From Massilia antarctica (GTDB taxonomy: Bacteria > Pseudomonadota > Gammaproteobacteria > Burkholderiales > Burkholderiaceae_D): a stretch of 64,000 bases of DNA. A model generated the notes under the pieces. That model was not told the DNA's origin. It worked only from the letters and a program-made list of their open reading frames with translations, and searched no databases. The stretch lies in NCBI RefSeq assembly GCF_015689335.1, contig NZ_CP065053.1, positions 4,774,001 to 4,838,000 of the forward strand, in the 5' to 3' direction. Below, one piece after another: positions 1 through 9,330 of this stretch. Made by a program: the position numbers and the translations under genes. Position 1 is the stretch's first letter. Each line of letters begins with the position of its first letter.

Positions 1-2392
1 CGCCTGCTATCACTGCGGGCTGCCGGTGGCGCTTGGCACCAGCTGGTCGGTACGCATCGACGGCGCGCCGCGCCCGATGTGCTGCCCGGGCTGCGAGGCG
101 GTCGCGCAAGGCATCGTCGATGCCGGCCTGGCCGACTACTACCGCACGCGCAGCGTGTTCGCCGACCGCGCCGAGGGCGTGAACCTGGTGCCGCCCGAAC
201 TGGCGCTGTACGATAGCGCTACTGTCGCCACTGCCGCCACGGCGGGCGAGGCGCGCGAAGGCGTGTTCTCGCTCGACGGCATCCGCTGCGCCGCCTGCGT
301 GTGGCTGATCGAACGGCGCCTGGCGCGCCTGCCCGGCGTGCGCGAGGCTCAGGTCAACGTAGCCACCGAGCGCTTGCACATGACGTGGGACGCTGCGCTG
401 TGCAAACCAAGCGACATCGTCCTGGCACTGCGCGGGATCGGCTACACCGCCTTTCCGTACGAAGCGGCGCAGCATGGCGCCCAGCTCGAACGCAAGCGCA
501 AGAAGCAGTTCCGCCAGCTGTTCGTGGCCGGCCTGTCGATGATGCAGGTGATGATGTACGCGCTGCCGGCCTACATCGCCGACGAGGGCACCATGGATGC
601 CTCGATGGCGGCGCTGATGCAGTGGGCCTCGCTGTTGCTGACCATTCCCGCCGTGCTGTATTCGGCCCAGCCTTTTTTCCGCGGGGCCTGGGCCAGCCTG
701 CGCGCGCGCATGCCGGGCATGGACCTGCCGGTGGCGCTCGGGATCGGCGCCGCCTTCGGCGCGAGCGTGCTGGCAACCCTGCGCGGCAGCGGCGAAGTGT
801 ATTACGACTCGGTGACGATGTTCATCTTCCTGCTGCTGGCCAGCCGCCACCTCGAACAGATGGCGCGCCGCAAGGCCGCGCGCGCGCTGGAAGACTTGCA
901 GCGCGCCTTGCCGGCGTCGGCCCAGCGCCTCGCCAAGTGGCCCGGCTCGCGCCAGGCCACCATGGTCGCCGCCGCCAGCCTGGCCGAGGGCGACGTGATC
1001 CTGGTCGAACCGGGCAGCGCGGTCGCGGCCGACGGCATCATTCTCGACGGGCATACCGAGGTCGACCTGGCATTGTTGACCGGCGAAAGCCGCGCGCAGC
1101 CGCGCGTGCCGGGCGACGAACTGCCCGGCGGGGCGATCAACACCACCCAGGCCATCGTGCTGCGCGTGACGCGTGTGGCCAGCGACAGTACCCTGGCGCG
1201 CCTGGTGAAACTGGTGGAAAAAGCCGGCCAGGGCAAGCCGCAGATCGCGCAGTGGGCCGACAAGGTAGCCGCCTGGTTCGTCGCTGGCTTGCTGCTGTTG
1301 ACGGTGGCGGTCTTCATCGGCTGGCAAATGGTCGATCCGGCGCGCGCCTGGCAGGTGGCGATCGCGGTGCTGGTGGTGTCGTGCCCGTGCGCGCTGTCCT
1401 TGGCCACGCCGACCGCGCTGGCCGCCGCCACCGACGCGCTGGTGCGGCGCGGGGTGCTGGTGGTGCAGCCGCACGTGCTCGAGACCCTGCAGCGCGCCAC
1501 CCATATCGTGTTCGACAAGACCGGCACCCTGACCGAGGGCCGCCCGGTGCTGCGCCACGTGGAGCCGCTGGCCAGCTTGAACGCCGCGCGCTGCCTGCAC
1601 CTGGCGGCGGCGCTGGAGGCGGGCAGCGCCCATCCGCTGGCGCTGGCCATCCGCAATGGCGCCCCGGACGGCGACCTGCGCGCCAGCGAGCTCCATAGCG
1701 AAGCGGGGCAGGGCGTGGAAGGCGTCGTCGACGGCGTGCGCTATCGCCTCGGGCGGGCCGGCTACGCGGGCGCGGCCCCGGCCGCCGTCTGGCCCGACGT
1801 GAGCAACGTCTACCTGGGCGCCAACGGCATCGTGCTGGCGCGCTTCGAGCTGGCCGACGCGCTGCGCGCCGATGCGCCCGAGGTGGTGCGCCGTTTCAGG
1901 ACGCGTGGCCAGACTGTCATTCTGTTGAGCGGCGACGACCAGAGTGTGGTCAGCCGCACTGGCGCCGCCCTCGGCATCGGCACCGCCATCGGCCAGCAAC
2001 TGCCCGAGCAAAAGCTGGCCTACGTGCAGCAGTTGCAGGCGCAGGGCGCGGTGGTGGCGATGGTCGGCGACGGCATCAACGACGCCGCCGTGCTGCGCGC
2101 GGCCGATGTGTCGTTCGCCATGGGCGGTGGGGCCGCGCTGGCCCAGCTCAGCGCCGACTGCGTGCTGTTGTCAAACCGCCTGTCGGCCCTGGACGATGCC
2201 GCCACGGGCGCCGCGCGCGCGCTCAGGATCATCCGCCAGAACCTGGCCTGGGCCAGCGTCTACAATTGCGTGGCGATCCCCGCGGCCGCCTTTGGCCTGA
2301 TCAACCCGTGGCTGTCGGCGGCGGGCATGTCGCTCAGTTCCGCGGTGGTTGTCGTTAACGCGCTGCGCCTGCGGCGCATGAAAGCCGCCTGA
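1..2392 (+). CDS. ccoI: Cu+-translocating P-type ATPase CcoI/FixI (5' partial)
   Basis: Exports copper across the inner membrane for insertion into the binuclear centre of cbb3 oxidase. The reading frame is open back to base 2 and encodes the typical CYHCGLP start of this family upstream of the GTG at 26, so the true start lies outside the window. Counting from that GTG: a CCPGC metal site near 19-23, an HMA-like CAAC at 88-91, eight expected membrane segments, TGES near 355, the transmembrane CPC at 453-455, phosphorylation site DKTGT at 497, HPLA, and GDGIND near 680. All P1B-ATPase signatures are intact. The stop touches the ccoS start, which fits one assembly operon. Confidence 0.95.
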   Translation, partial: ACYHCGLPVALGTSWSVRIDGAPRPMCCPGCEAVAQGIVDAGLADYYRTRSVFADRAEGVNLVPPELALYDSATVATAATAGEAREGVFSLDGIRCAACVWLIERRLARLPGVREAQVNVATERLHMTWDAALCKPSDIVLALRGIGYTAFPYEAAQHGAQLERKRKKQFRQLFVAGLSMMQVMMYALPAYIADEGTMDASMAALMQWASLLLTIPAVLYSAQPFFRGAWASLRARMPGMDLPVALGIGAAFGASVLATLRGSGEVYYDSVTMFIFLLLASRHLEQMARRKAARALEDLQRALPASAQRLAKWPGSRQATMVAAASLAEGDVILVEPGSAVAADGIILDGHTEVDLALLTGESRAQPRVPGDELPGGAINTTQAIVLRVTRVASDSTLARLVKLVEKAGQGKPQIAQWADKVAAWFVAGLLLLTVAVFIGWQMVDPARAWQVAIAVLVVSCPCALSLATPTALAAATDALVRRGVLVVQPHVLETLQRATHIVFDKTGTLTEGRPVLRHVEPLASLNAARCLHLAAALEAGSAHPLALAIRNGAPDGDLRASELHSEAGQGVEGVVDGVRYRLGRAGYAGAAPAAVWPDVSNVYLGANGIVLARFELADALRADAPEVVRRFRTRGQTVILLSGDDQSVVSRTGAALGIGTAIGQQLPEQKLAYVQQLQAQGAVVAMVGDGINDAAVLRAADVSFAMGGGAALAQLSADCVLLSNRLSALDDAATGAARALRIIRQNLAWASVYNCVAIPAAAFGLINPWLSAAGMSLSSAVVVVNALRLRRMKAA

Positions 2393-2569
2393 ATGGAATC
2401 CCTGTATCTATTGGTCCCCCTGAGCGTGTTCATCGTCGTGCTGGCGGTGTGGGTGTTCTTTGGCGCGGCCGACAGCGGCCAGTTCGACGACCTCGATGGT
2501 CCCGGCATGCGCATCCTGCTCGACGACGAAGAGACGGCCGAGAAAGCCCCACGCAACGATCTTGCATGA
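2393..2569 (+). CDS. ccoS: cbb3-type cytochrome oxidase assembly protein CcoS
   Basis: A 58-residue protein starting [15 protein letters not shown]. It has one N-terminal membrane helix (about residues 4-24) followed by [17 protein letters not shown], the hallmark of the CcoS family, and an acidic tail. CcoS is needed for maturation of cbb3 oxidase (cofactor insertion into CcoN). The ATG follows the ccoI stop directly, so the two are probably translationally coupled. The size matches the family. Confidence 0.93.
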   Translation: MESLYLLVPLSVFIVVLAVWVFFGAADSGQFDDLDGPGMRILLDDEETAEKAPRNDLA

Positions 2570-2580
2570 TTCCGGCGTTT

Positions 2581-2594
2581 TTGATTCACATCAA
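2581..2594 (+). promoter_or_regulatory. FNR/ANR box upstream of ccoN
   Basis: TTGATTCACATCAA matches the consensus TTGAT-N4-ATCAA at all ten defined bases. Its centre is about 70 bases before the ccoN start. A class II arrangement (centre at -41.5) would put transcription start near 2629, and a -10-like TTTACT lies at 2615-2620. An fnr gene lies in the same window at 9331-10098. Predicted role: activation of the cbb3 structural operon at low oxygen. Confidence 0.9.
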
Positions 2595-2657
2595 GGATTT
2601 TTGATCCCCAGAAATTTACTCTTCTGCTGTCATCGTTGCATTCTCAGGAGAGCCTTT

Positions 2658-4085
2658 GTGGACAGAGCTTTAAACTACAACAACAAGATCGTCAGGTACT
2701 TCACGATCGCCACCGTCTTTTGGGGCGTCATCGGCATGCTGGTCGGCGTCTTCATCGCCGCGCAGCTGGCCTGGCCGGCCCTCAATTTCGACATCGCCTG
2801 GTTGAGCTACGGGCGCCTTCGTCCGCTGCATACCAACGCTGTCATTTTCGCATTCGGCATCAACGGCCTGTTTGCGACCTCGTACTGGGTGGTACAGCGC
2901 ACCTGCCAGGTGCGCCTGTTCTCGGACACCCTGGCCATGATCACCTTCTGGGGCTGGCAGGCGGTCCTGGTGCTGGCCACCATCACCTTGCCGATGGGTT
3001 TCACCCGCGGTAAAGAATACGCCGAGCTGGAATGGCCGATCGCCCTGCTGATCACGGTGGTCTGGGTGATCTACGCGGTCGTCTTCTTCGGCACCATCGT
3101 CAAGCGCAAGGTCAAGCACATCTACGTGGCCAACTGGTTCTTCGGCGGCTACATCCTGGCCGTGGCGATCCTCCACATCGTCAACGGCGCGGTGATGCCG
3201 GCTTCTTTCTGGAAGTCCTACTCGGCCTACGCCGGCGTGCAGGACGCGATGATTCAATGGTGGTACGGCCACAATGCGGTCGGCTTCATCCTCACCGCCG
3301 GCTACCTCGGCATGGTGTACTACTTCATTCCGAAACAGGCCGAGCGCCCGGTGTACTCGTACCGCCTGTCGATCGTCCACTTCTGGGCCCTGATCTTCAC
3401 CTACATGTGGGCCGGGCCACACCACCTGCACTACACCGCGCTGCCCGACTGGACCCAGTCGATCGGCATGGTGTTCTCGCTGATCCTGCTGGCGCCATCG
3501 TGGGGCGGGATGATCAACGGGATCATGACCCTGTCGGGCGCATGGCACAAGCTGCGCTCGGACCCGATCCTCAAGTTCCTGATCGTGTCGCTGTCGTTCT
3601 ACGGTATCGCCACCTTCGAGGGCCCGATGATGTCGATCAAGACCATCAACGCGCTGTCGCACTACACCGACTGGACCGTCGCCCACGTGCACGCCGGCGC
3701 TTTGGGCTGGGTCGGATTCATCACCATGGGCTCGATCTACTACCTGATCCCTCGCCTGTCGGGCAAGACCCAGATGTGGAGCGTGCGCCTGATCGATACC
3801 CACTTCTGGGTGGCGACCATCGGCATCGTGCTGTACATCTCCTCGATGTGGATCGCCGGCGTGATGCAGGGCCTGATGTGGCGCGCGGTGAACAGCGACG
3901 GCACCCTGACGTACACCTTCGTGGAAGGCGTCAAGGCGACCTATCCGTACTACGTGATCCGCGTCGGCGGCGGCCTGCTGTACCTGACCGGCATGCTGCT
4001 GATGGCCTATAACACGTACCGGACGATGCGCAGCACTGTCAGCGAAGACGCGCGCATTCCCACCCTTTTACCTGCACACGCCTGA
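2658..4085 (+). CDS. ccoN: cbb3-type cytochrome c oxidase subunit I CcoN
   Basis: Catalytic haem-copper subunit that reduces O2 at high affinity in the inner membrane. I chose the GTG at 2658 (protein start [15 protein letters not shown]) because a CAGGAG ribosome site precedes it and upstream residues are not CcoN-like. This gives 475 residues, the normal size. Seen in the sequence: twelve-helix hydrophobic pattern, [15 protein letters not shown] (haem ligand region), YGHNAVGF, and [12 protein letters not shown] with the paired histidines of the CuB/haem site. First gene of ccoNOQPGH and probably expressed from the FNR-boxed promoter just upstream. Confidence 0.97.
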   Translation: MDRALNYNNKIVRYFTIATVFWGVIGMLVGVFIAAQLAWPALNFDIAWLSYGRLRPLHTNAVIFAFGINGLFATSYWVVQRTCQVRLFSDTLAMITFWGWQAVLVLATITLPMGFTRGKEYAELEWPIALLITVVWVIYAVVFFGTIVKRKVKHIYVANWFFGGYILAVAILHIVNGAVMPASFWKSYSAYAGVQDAMIQWWYGHNAVGFILTAGYLGMVYYFIPKQAERPVYSYRLSIVHFWALIFTYMWAGPHHLHYTALPDWTQSIGMVFSLILLAPSWGGMINGIMTLSGAWHKLRSDPILKFLIVSLSFYGIATFEGPMMSIKTINALSHYTDWTVAHVHAGALGWVGFITMGSIYYLIPRLSGKTQMWSVRLIDTHFWVATIGIVLYISSMWIAGVMQGLMWRAVNSDGTLTYTFVEGVKATYPYYVIRVGGGLLYLTGMLLMAYNTYRTMRSTVSEDARIPTLLPAHA

Positions 4086-4099
4086 TTTCGGAGCTTGTA

Positions 4100-4714
4100 A
4101 TGAAATTTTCACATGAGTCAATCGAGAAGAACCCGTGGCTGCTGATCGGACTGGTTTTGCTGGTCGTTTCCTTCGGCGGCCTGGTGGAAATCGTTCCCCT
4201 GTTCTTCCAAAAATCGACCACCGAGCCGGTGGCCGGCCTGAAACCGTATTCGGCGCTGCGCCTGGTGGGTCGCGACATCTATGTGCGCGAAGGCTGCTAC
4301 AACTGCCACTCGCAGATGATCCGTCCGTTCCGCGCCGAGACCGAGCGCTATGGCCACTACTCGGTGGCCGGCGAATTCGTCTACGACCGGCCGTTCCAGT
4401 GGGGTTCCAAGCGCACCGGCCCGGATCTGGCGCGGGTCGGCGGCCGCTACAGCGACGAATGGCACCGCACCCACCTGGACAACCCGCGCGACGTGGTGCC
4501 GGAATCGAACATGCCCGGCTATCCGTGGCTGGCCAAGACCAAGCTCAATCCGGCCGAGGTGATTCCGAAAATGCGCGCCCTGCAGCGCCTGTCGACGCCG
4601 TACTCGGAAGAAGACATCGCCCAGGCCCCGGCCACCTTGACCGACAAGACCGAGCAGGATGCCCTGATCGCCTATTTACAGGGCCTCGGCATCCAGATCA
4701 AAACGAGGAACTGA
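4100..4714 (+). CDS. ccoO: cbb3-type cytochrome c oxidase subunit II CcoO
   Basis: Monohaem c-type subunit, 204 residues. An N-terminal membrane anchor (about residues 12-32) is followed by a periplasmic domain with one haem c site, CYNCH at 66-70, and SNMPGYPWL, the usual region of the distal methionine ligand. It passes electrons from CcoP to CcoN. It lies 14 bases after ccoN and one base before ccoQ, consistent with a tightly packed operon. Confidence 0.97.
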   Translation: MKFSHESIEKNPWLLIGLVLLVVSFGGLVEIVPLFFQKSTTEPVAGLKPYSALRLVGRDIYVREGCYNCHSQMIRPFRAETERYGHYSVAGEFVYDRPFQWGSKRTGPDLARVGGRYSDEWHRTHLDNPRDVVPESNMPGYPWLAKTKLNPAEVIPKMRALQRLSTPYSEEDIAQAPATLTDKTEQDALIAYLQGLGIQIKTRN

Positions 4715-4715
4715 C

Positions 4716-4910
4716 ATGGCAATCGAACATATCTTTGACAGCGCGAGCAGCATCATGACCGTCATCAGCTTCACCACTTTCCTCGGCATCTTGCTGTGGA
4801 CCTTCGTCCTCAAGGGCGGCAAGGACTTCGAGACGCAGGCGGCGCTGCCGTTCGCGGACGACGTCGTCGATCACGCCGACCGCAAGGCGGGGGAGAGCGG
4901 TCATGGCTGA
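4716..4910 (+). CDS. ccoQ: cbb3-type cytochrome oxidase subunit CcoQ
   Basis: A 64-residue single-helix protein (MAIEHIFDSASSIMTVISF...) with a hydrophobic segment at about residues 12-32 and a charged tail ending in KAGESGHG. Position between ccoO and ccoP, size and the helix followed by KGGKDFE identify CcoQ, a small subunit that stabilises the oxidase. Its last eight bases overlap the start of ccoP. Confidence 0.9.
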   Translation: MAIEHIFDSASSIMTVISFTTFLGILLWTFVLKGGKDFETQAALPFADDVVDHADRKAGESGHG

Positions 4911-5847
4911 TTTCACCAGCGGTTTCTGGGACCTGTACATCATCGTCATCACGGTGCTGGCGATTCTCGGCTGCGGCGTGCTGCTGTGGTCCCAGTCGAC
5001 CCACAAGGTCGAAGCGGGCAGCGACGGCACCACCGGCCACGTGTGGGATGAAAACCTGACCGAACTCAATACCCCGCTGCCGCGCTGGTGGATGTGGCTG
5101 TTCTATATCACCATCGTGTTCGCGCTCGTCTACCTGGTGCTGTACCCGGGGCTGGGCAGCTACGCCGGCAAGTTGGGCTGGAAGTCGAGCGGCGAATATC
5201 AGCAGGAACTGGCCAAGGCCGATGCCGACTACGGTCCCCTGTTCGCCAAGTACGCCAGCCAGGACTTGAAAGCGGTGGCGGCCGACCCGCAGGCGCATGC
5301 GATCGGCGAGCGCATGTTCCTGACCTACTGCGCGCAGTGCCATGGCTCCGACGCGCGCGGCAACAAGGGCTATCCCGACCTGACCGATAAGGACTGGCTG
5401 CACGGCGGCGAGCCGTCGGTGATCAAGGAAACCATCATGAAGGGCCGTAACGGCATGATGCCGCCGATGGGCGCGGCGGTCGGGTCCGAAGCCGATATCG
5501 AAAACGTGGCGCATTACGTCAAGAGCCTGTCCGGACTGACCGCCGATCCGATCAAGGTTTCCTTCGGCAAGACCAAGTTCGGCGCCTGCATCGCCTGCCA
5601 CGGCCCCGGCGGCGTCGGCAACCAGGCATTGGGCGCGCCCAACCTGACCGACAAGGTCTGGCTGTACGGCGGCAGCGCCGAGACGATCATGGAAACGATC
5701 CGCAAGGGCCGCACCAACACCATGCCGTCGTTCCAGGCGTTCCTGGGCGACGCCAAGGTGCACGTGCTGGCCGCCTATGTATGGAGCCTGTCCAACGATC
5801 CGGCCCCGGCCAACCTGGCAGCGGCGCCGGGGGTGGCGCAAAAATGA
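4903..5847 (+). CDS. ccoP: cbb3-type cytochrome c oxidase subunit III CcoP
   Basis: Dihaem c-type subunit, 314 residues, that accepts electrons from soluble cytochromes. Two N-terminal membrane helices are separated by a loop carrying HVWDENLTELNTPLPRWW, the CcoP signature. Two cytochrome c domains follow with CAQCH at about residue 143 and CIACH at about residue 229. The start overlaps ccoQ and the stop overlaps ccoG in an ATGA, so translation is likely coupled along the operon. Confidence 0.97.
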   Translation: MADFTSGFWDLYIIVITVLAILGCGVLLWSQSTHKVEAGSDGTTGHVWDENLTELNTPLPRWWMWLFYITIVFALVYLVLYPGLGSYAGKLGWKSSGEYQQELAKADADYGPLFAKYASQDLKAVAADPQAHAIGERMFLTYCAQCHGSDARGNKGYPDLTDKDWLHGGEPSVIKETIMKGRNGMMPPMGAAVGSEADIENVAHYVKSLSGLTADPIKVSFGKTKFGACIACHGPGGVGNQALGAPNLTDKVWLYGGSAETIMETIRKGRTNTMPSFQAFLGDAKVHVLAAYVWSLSNDPAPANLAAAPGVAQK

Positions 5848-7247
5848 CGGAGGCCGCCACCAAGCCGGTTGTGATCCGGATGTATGCCGCGCGCGAGGAA
5901 ATCTATCCGCGCGAAGCAAAGGGGCGCTATGCCAGCTTGCGCTGGGCATGCGTGTGGATCACCCAGATCGTGTTCTACGGCTTGCCGTGGCTGAACTGGA
6001 ACGGCCGCCAGGCCGTCCTGTTCGACCTGGGGGCGCGCAAGTTCTACATCTTCGGCATGGTGCTGTGGCCGCAGGACTTCATCTACCTGGCGGCGCTGTT
6101 GATCATCGCCGCCTACTTGCTGTTTCTCGTCACCGCCATCGCGGGACGGGTGTGGTGCGGCTTCGCCTGTCCGCAGACGGTCTACACCGAAATCTTCATG
6201 TGGATCGAACGCAAAATCGAAGGCGCGCGCAGCGCCCGCATCCGCCTCGACCGCCAGCCCTGGAGCGCCGACAAGCTGGCCAGGAAGAGCGCCAAGCACC
6301 TGGCCTGGGGCGTGGTGGCGCTGTTTACCGGCTTTAGTTTCGTGGCCTATTTTGCGCCGGTGCGCTCGCTGCTGGCCAATATCGGCGCTTTCGCGCTGGG
6401 GCCGTGGGAGTGGTTCTGGATCGGCTTTTATGCCTTCGCCACCTACGGCAACGCCGGCTGGCTGCGCGAGCAGGTGTGCAAATATATGTGCCCGTACGCG
6501 CGCTTCCAGAGCGCCATGTTCGACAAGGATACCCTGATCGTCACCTACGACCAGGAACGGGGCGAGCCGCGCGGCGCGCTCAATCCCAAGGCCACGGCGG
6601 AACAGGCCGAGGCCAAGGGCGATTGCATCGACTGTAATATGTGCGTGCAGGTGTGCCCGACCGGGATCGACATCCGCAAGGGCTTGCAGTACGAATGCAT
6701 CGGCTGCGCCGCCTGTGTGGATGCCTGCAACGGCGTGATGGACAAGATCGACCTGCCGCGCGGGCTGATTCGCTACTCGACCGATAACGCGATGGACAAG
6801 AAATGGTCGGCCAAACGCATCGGCCAGCGCATCCTGCGCACCCGGGTATTGATCTACACAGCTCTGCTGGTGCTGATCGTGGCCGGCTTCGGCACCGCGC
6901 TGGCGCTGCGCACCCCGCTCAAGCTCGACGTGATCCGCGACCGCGGCTCGATGGGGCGCGAAGTGGGCGACGGCATGATCGAAAACGTGTACCGCCTGCA
7001 GATCATGAATACCGCGGAGACCGGGCATACCTTCCGTATCAAGGTGTCGGGCATCGATTCGGTGAAGCTGGCCACACCCGACGAAGCGGTGCTCGATGGC
7101 GCCAGCACGCGCGCGCTGCCGGTACGGGTGCAGGTCGAACGCAGCGCGGCGGCGCGCGGCTCGAACCACATCGAGTTCGAACTGACGGCGGTGGACGACC
7201 CCTCGCTCACCGTGCGTGAAAAAGCCGTGTTCATCGTGCCAAAATAA
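5844..7247 (+). CDS. ccoG: cytochrome c oxidase accessory protein CcoG (polyferredoxin)
   Basis: A 467-residue membrane iron-sulfur protein of the CcoG/RdxA/FixG family, linked to copper reduction during cbb3 assembly. The ATG at 5844 overlaps the ccoP stop (ATGA). Four to five membrane helices and a ferredoxin domain are visible, with CIDCNMCVQVCP and CIGCAACVDACN providing two [4Fe-4S] sites near residues 262-300. A C-terminal helix and a periplasmic FixG-type beta domain follow (about 340-467). Confidence 0.95.
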   Translation: MTEAATKPVVIRMYAAREEIYPREAKGRYASLRWACVWITQIVFYGLPWLNWNGRQAVLFDLGARKFYIFGMVLWPQDFIYLAALLIIAAYLLFLVTAIAGRVWCGFACPQTVYTEIFMWIERKIEGARSARIRLDRQPWSADKLARKSAKHLAWGVVALFTGFSFVAYFAPVRSLLANIGAFALGPWEWFWIGFYAFATYGNAGWLREQVCKYMCPYARFQSAMFDKDTLIVTYDQERGEPRGALNPKATAEQAEAKGDCIDCNMCVQVCPTGIDIRKGLQYECIGCAACVDACNGVMDKIDLPRGLIRYSTDNAMDKKWSAKRIGQRILRTRVLIYTALLVLIVAGFGTALALRTPLKLDVIRDRGSMGREVGDGMIENVYRLQIMNTAETGHTFRIKVSGIDSVKLATPDEAVLDGASTRALPVRVQVERSAAARGSNHIEFELTAVDDPSLTVREKAVFIVPK

Positions 7248-7266
7248 AGCAAACAAGGAGACCCGC

Positions 7267-7800
7267 ATGCAAACCGCCTCACCCCTGACTCCCTCCATCG
7301 GCCCGTGGTACAAGCACCGCTGGCCGTGGCTCCTGATGCTCGGCCCCGCGCTGGTGGTGGTGGGCGGCGTCAATCTCGGCTTCGTGGCCTGGCGCGGCCA
7401 GGATGCGATGGTGGTGGACGACTACTACAAGCAGGGCAAGGCCATCAACCAGGACTTGCGGCGCGACCGCGTGGCCAGCGCCATGCGCCTGTCGTTGACC
7501 GCGGCTTACGATCCGGCCGCGGAGAGGCTGGCCGGCACCTTGAGCAGCGGCGGGCAGGCCCTGGCCGCGCCGTTCAGCATCTACCTGGCGCACGCCACCC
7601 AGCCGCAGAAAGACCGCAAGCTGGACGTGATCCCGGATGCGGCGGGCCATTTTTCGGTGGCGCTGCCGCTGCTGGAACGGGCGCGCTGGCAGGTGGTGGT
7701 CGAGGGTGGCAAGCGTGACTGGCGCCTCGCCGCTACGTGGCACTGGCCGCGCCAGCAGGCGCTGGCGATCGATGCCGACGCCCCGGCCGTTGCGCACTGA
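7267..7800 (+). CDS. ccoH: FixH/CcoH family cbb3 assembly protein
   Basis: A 177-residue protein starting MQTASPLTPSIGPWYKHRWPW. AAGGAGA sits just upstream, and the ATG at 7267 is preferred over an earlier in-frame one inside ccoG. One N-terminal helix (about 20-40) is followed by VVDDYYKQGKAINQDLRRDR, the FixH signature, and a periplasmic beta domain. FixH/CcoH works with CcoI and CcoG in assembling the oxidase. It follows ccoG by 19 bases. Confidence 0.92.
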   Translation: MQTASPLTPSIGPWYKHRWPWLLMLGPALVVVGGVNLGFVAWRGQDAMVVDDYYKQGKAINQDLRRDRVASAMRLSLTAAYDPAAERLAGTLSSGGQALAAPFSIYLAHATQPQKDRKLDVIPDAAGHFSVALPLLERARWQVVVEGGKRDWRLAATWHWPRQQALAIDADAPAVAH

Positions 7801-7815
7801 CATAAGGGAGAGCTG

Positions 7816-8049
7816 ATGCGACTTGCGATGAGAGTATTGTGGCCCGCCTTTCTGGCGGCGATGCTGGCCGAAGGTTGCTTCTTTGCGCTGTTCGACCCGC
7901 GCGAAGCGCTGCATGTGGGCGAACTGGCACTGACACCGATGGCGGTGTACACCCTCGGGTTTTTCTTTTTCTGGACCTTTTGCGCGCTCGCCAGCATGCT
8001 GACCTACTACCTGGTGGCGGTGCCGGACGATCCGCATCCGCCGTTCTAG
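7816..8049 (+). CDS. small inner-membrane protein at the end of the cco operon
   Basis: A 77-residue hydrophobic protein (MRLAMRVLWPAFLAAMLAEG...) with two predicted helices, about residues 7-27 and 41-67, and a proline-rich tail. An AAGGGAG ribosome site precedes it and it begins 15 bases after ccoH, so it is probably part of the operon. I do not recognise a named family. Position suggests a role in cbb3 assembly or stability, but that is inference only. Confidence 0.75.
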   Translation: MRLAMRVLWPAFLAAMLAEGCFFALFDPREALHVGELALTPMAVYTLGFFFFWTFCALASMLTYYLVAVPDDPHPPF

Positions 8050-8057
8050 CCAGTGTA

Positions 8058-8086
8058 TGCCGTGCGCCGTGCCAGGGCGCACGGCA
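8058..8086. terminator. hairpin between convergent cco operon and Rpn-like gene
   Basis: TGCCGTGCGCC (8058-8068) pairs perfectly with GGCGCACGGCA (8076-8086) around a 7-base loop. It lies nine bases after the last cco operon gene and just before the end of the opposing gene. There is no U-tract on either side, so it is an imperfect intrinsic terminator or an mRNA 3' stabiliser. Confidence 0.55.
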
Positions 8087-8094
8087 TGGTCGGG

Positions 8095-9102
8095 CTATGT
8101 GGACGGCGCACCATCGTCGAACACCGCCTGCATGCTGGGCGCGTTGAGGATGCGCTCGAACCACTGTTCAAGTTCTGCCTGACTTGCCTGGGCGATGCGC
8201 TGCATTGCCGCCGCCGGCAATTGGCCGAACCGATTGCGCAACAGGCTGCCGAGCATCCCACGTAGCGCGATGACTTGGCCTTCCGCCTTGCCGTCCTCTT
8301 TCGCTTTTTCCGCCAACGCGAATCCCTCTTGAAAGCCGATTTCCTTGAGTTGCTCGGCCCAGCTTGCCAGTTTGCCTCCCATGTCACCATCCTCCTCCAC
8401 ACTGTCAACCATGAACAAGTCCTCTTTGCTGGCGCCGCGTTCCAGCAGGGCGTTTATCCACACCTGAACCGAACGCCGCAGGTTGGCCTGAGGGGTTTCC
8501 TTGAGCCATGTCGTCAGCGCAGGCAGGACGTTTTGTAGGACATCGGGAACGAGTGAAAGTTCAAGCCGGAACAGTAGCGCCAGCAAGCCGGCATTCGCTT
8601 CCAGCGCCGTCCCGTTCAGGCGCTGCTGGTCGATCAGCACGTAGCGCTGGGATGGCTGCAGCGCCGCCAGCTCGGCGGGCGCTTGCATGAGGAGGCCGGC
8701 CAGCTCCAGGCTGGCGCTCCAGCGCGGCACACCGTTGTAGAACACCAGCGGCAGTACCGGCGGCAACAGCAAGCCTGGCGACAGTTCGTGGCCCTTGACC
8801 AGGTCCTGGTACAGCAAGCCGATGTAGGTCTGCATGCGCAAGGCCATCCAGCGGTCCACGTTGGACTGGCATTCCAGGAGGATGTACACGTAAAGAAATT
8901 CGTCGCCGATCCGCACGCGCCAGACAATATCGTCCTGGCGTGCCGACGGGTGCTCACTCACGTATGCCGGATTAACCCGCTCGAAGGCCGACAGCGGAAT
9001 CTCGTCGAGCAGCTTGACGGAAGTAAAATCCGTGATCAGTTCGCGCACCAGTTCCGGGTGGGCGAACAGCGAACGGTATCCGAGGTCGTGAGGGGTAGGC
9101 AT
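8095..9102 (-). CDS. Rpn-family recombination-promoting nuclease / putative transposase
   Basis: A 335-residue protein starting MPTPHDLGYRSLFAHPELVREL. The N-terminal half matches the Rpn/DUF4351-type pattern: the HPELVREL start, then D-x-V-W followed by YVYILLECQSNVDRWMALR, where D and the E-x-Q pair fit a PD-(D/E)XK nuclease core. The C-terminal GMLGSLLRNRFGQLPAAAMQRI region is DUF4351-like. Such genes are scattered in many copies in betaproteobacterial genomes and are linked to RecA-independent recombination. It stands alone, convergent with the cco operon. Confidence 0.8.
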   Translation of the reverse strand: MPTPHDLGYRSLFAHPELVRELITDFTSVKLLDEIPLSAFERVNPAYVSEHPSARQDDIVWRVRIGDEFLYVYILLECQSNVDRWMALRMQTYIGLLYQDLVKGHELSPGLLLPPVLPLVFYNGVPRWSASLELAGLLMQAPAELAALQPSQRYVLIDQQRLNGTALEANAGLLALLFRLELSLVPDVLQNVLPALTTWLKETPQANLRRSVQVWINALLERGASKEDLFMVDSVEEDGDMGGKLASWAEQLKEIGFQEGFALAEKAKEDGKAEGQVIALRGMLGSLLRNRFGQLPAAAMQRIAQASQAELEQWFERILNAPSMQAVFDDGAPST

Positions 9103-9330
9103 GGCGCATTGTAGCGAGCGCCCATGGCCCGCCTTTGCGCTGCCTCAGGCGTGTGCGGCGGCGCTTGAGCGACTTCCATGCTTCAAAAATTCAGTCTTCC
9201 CGCCGGGATAGGGACGGTAACAGGATCAGCGGGCCGGGAAAGAAGCTGGTCGGCAAGCATGCCCGCGCCATGACGTTTTTGCGCATCCTTTTCGCCTGCC
9301 GGAAACGTCTTTCCGCAGGCTTGTTGCGGC

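Noticed and set aside
5775..7373. Minus-strand open frame of 532 codons across ccoG and ccoH
   Set aside because: Antisense shadow of well-conserved genes, with His/Gln/Arg-rich content and no recognisable domain.
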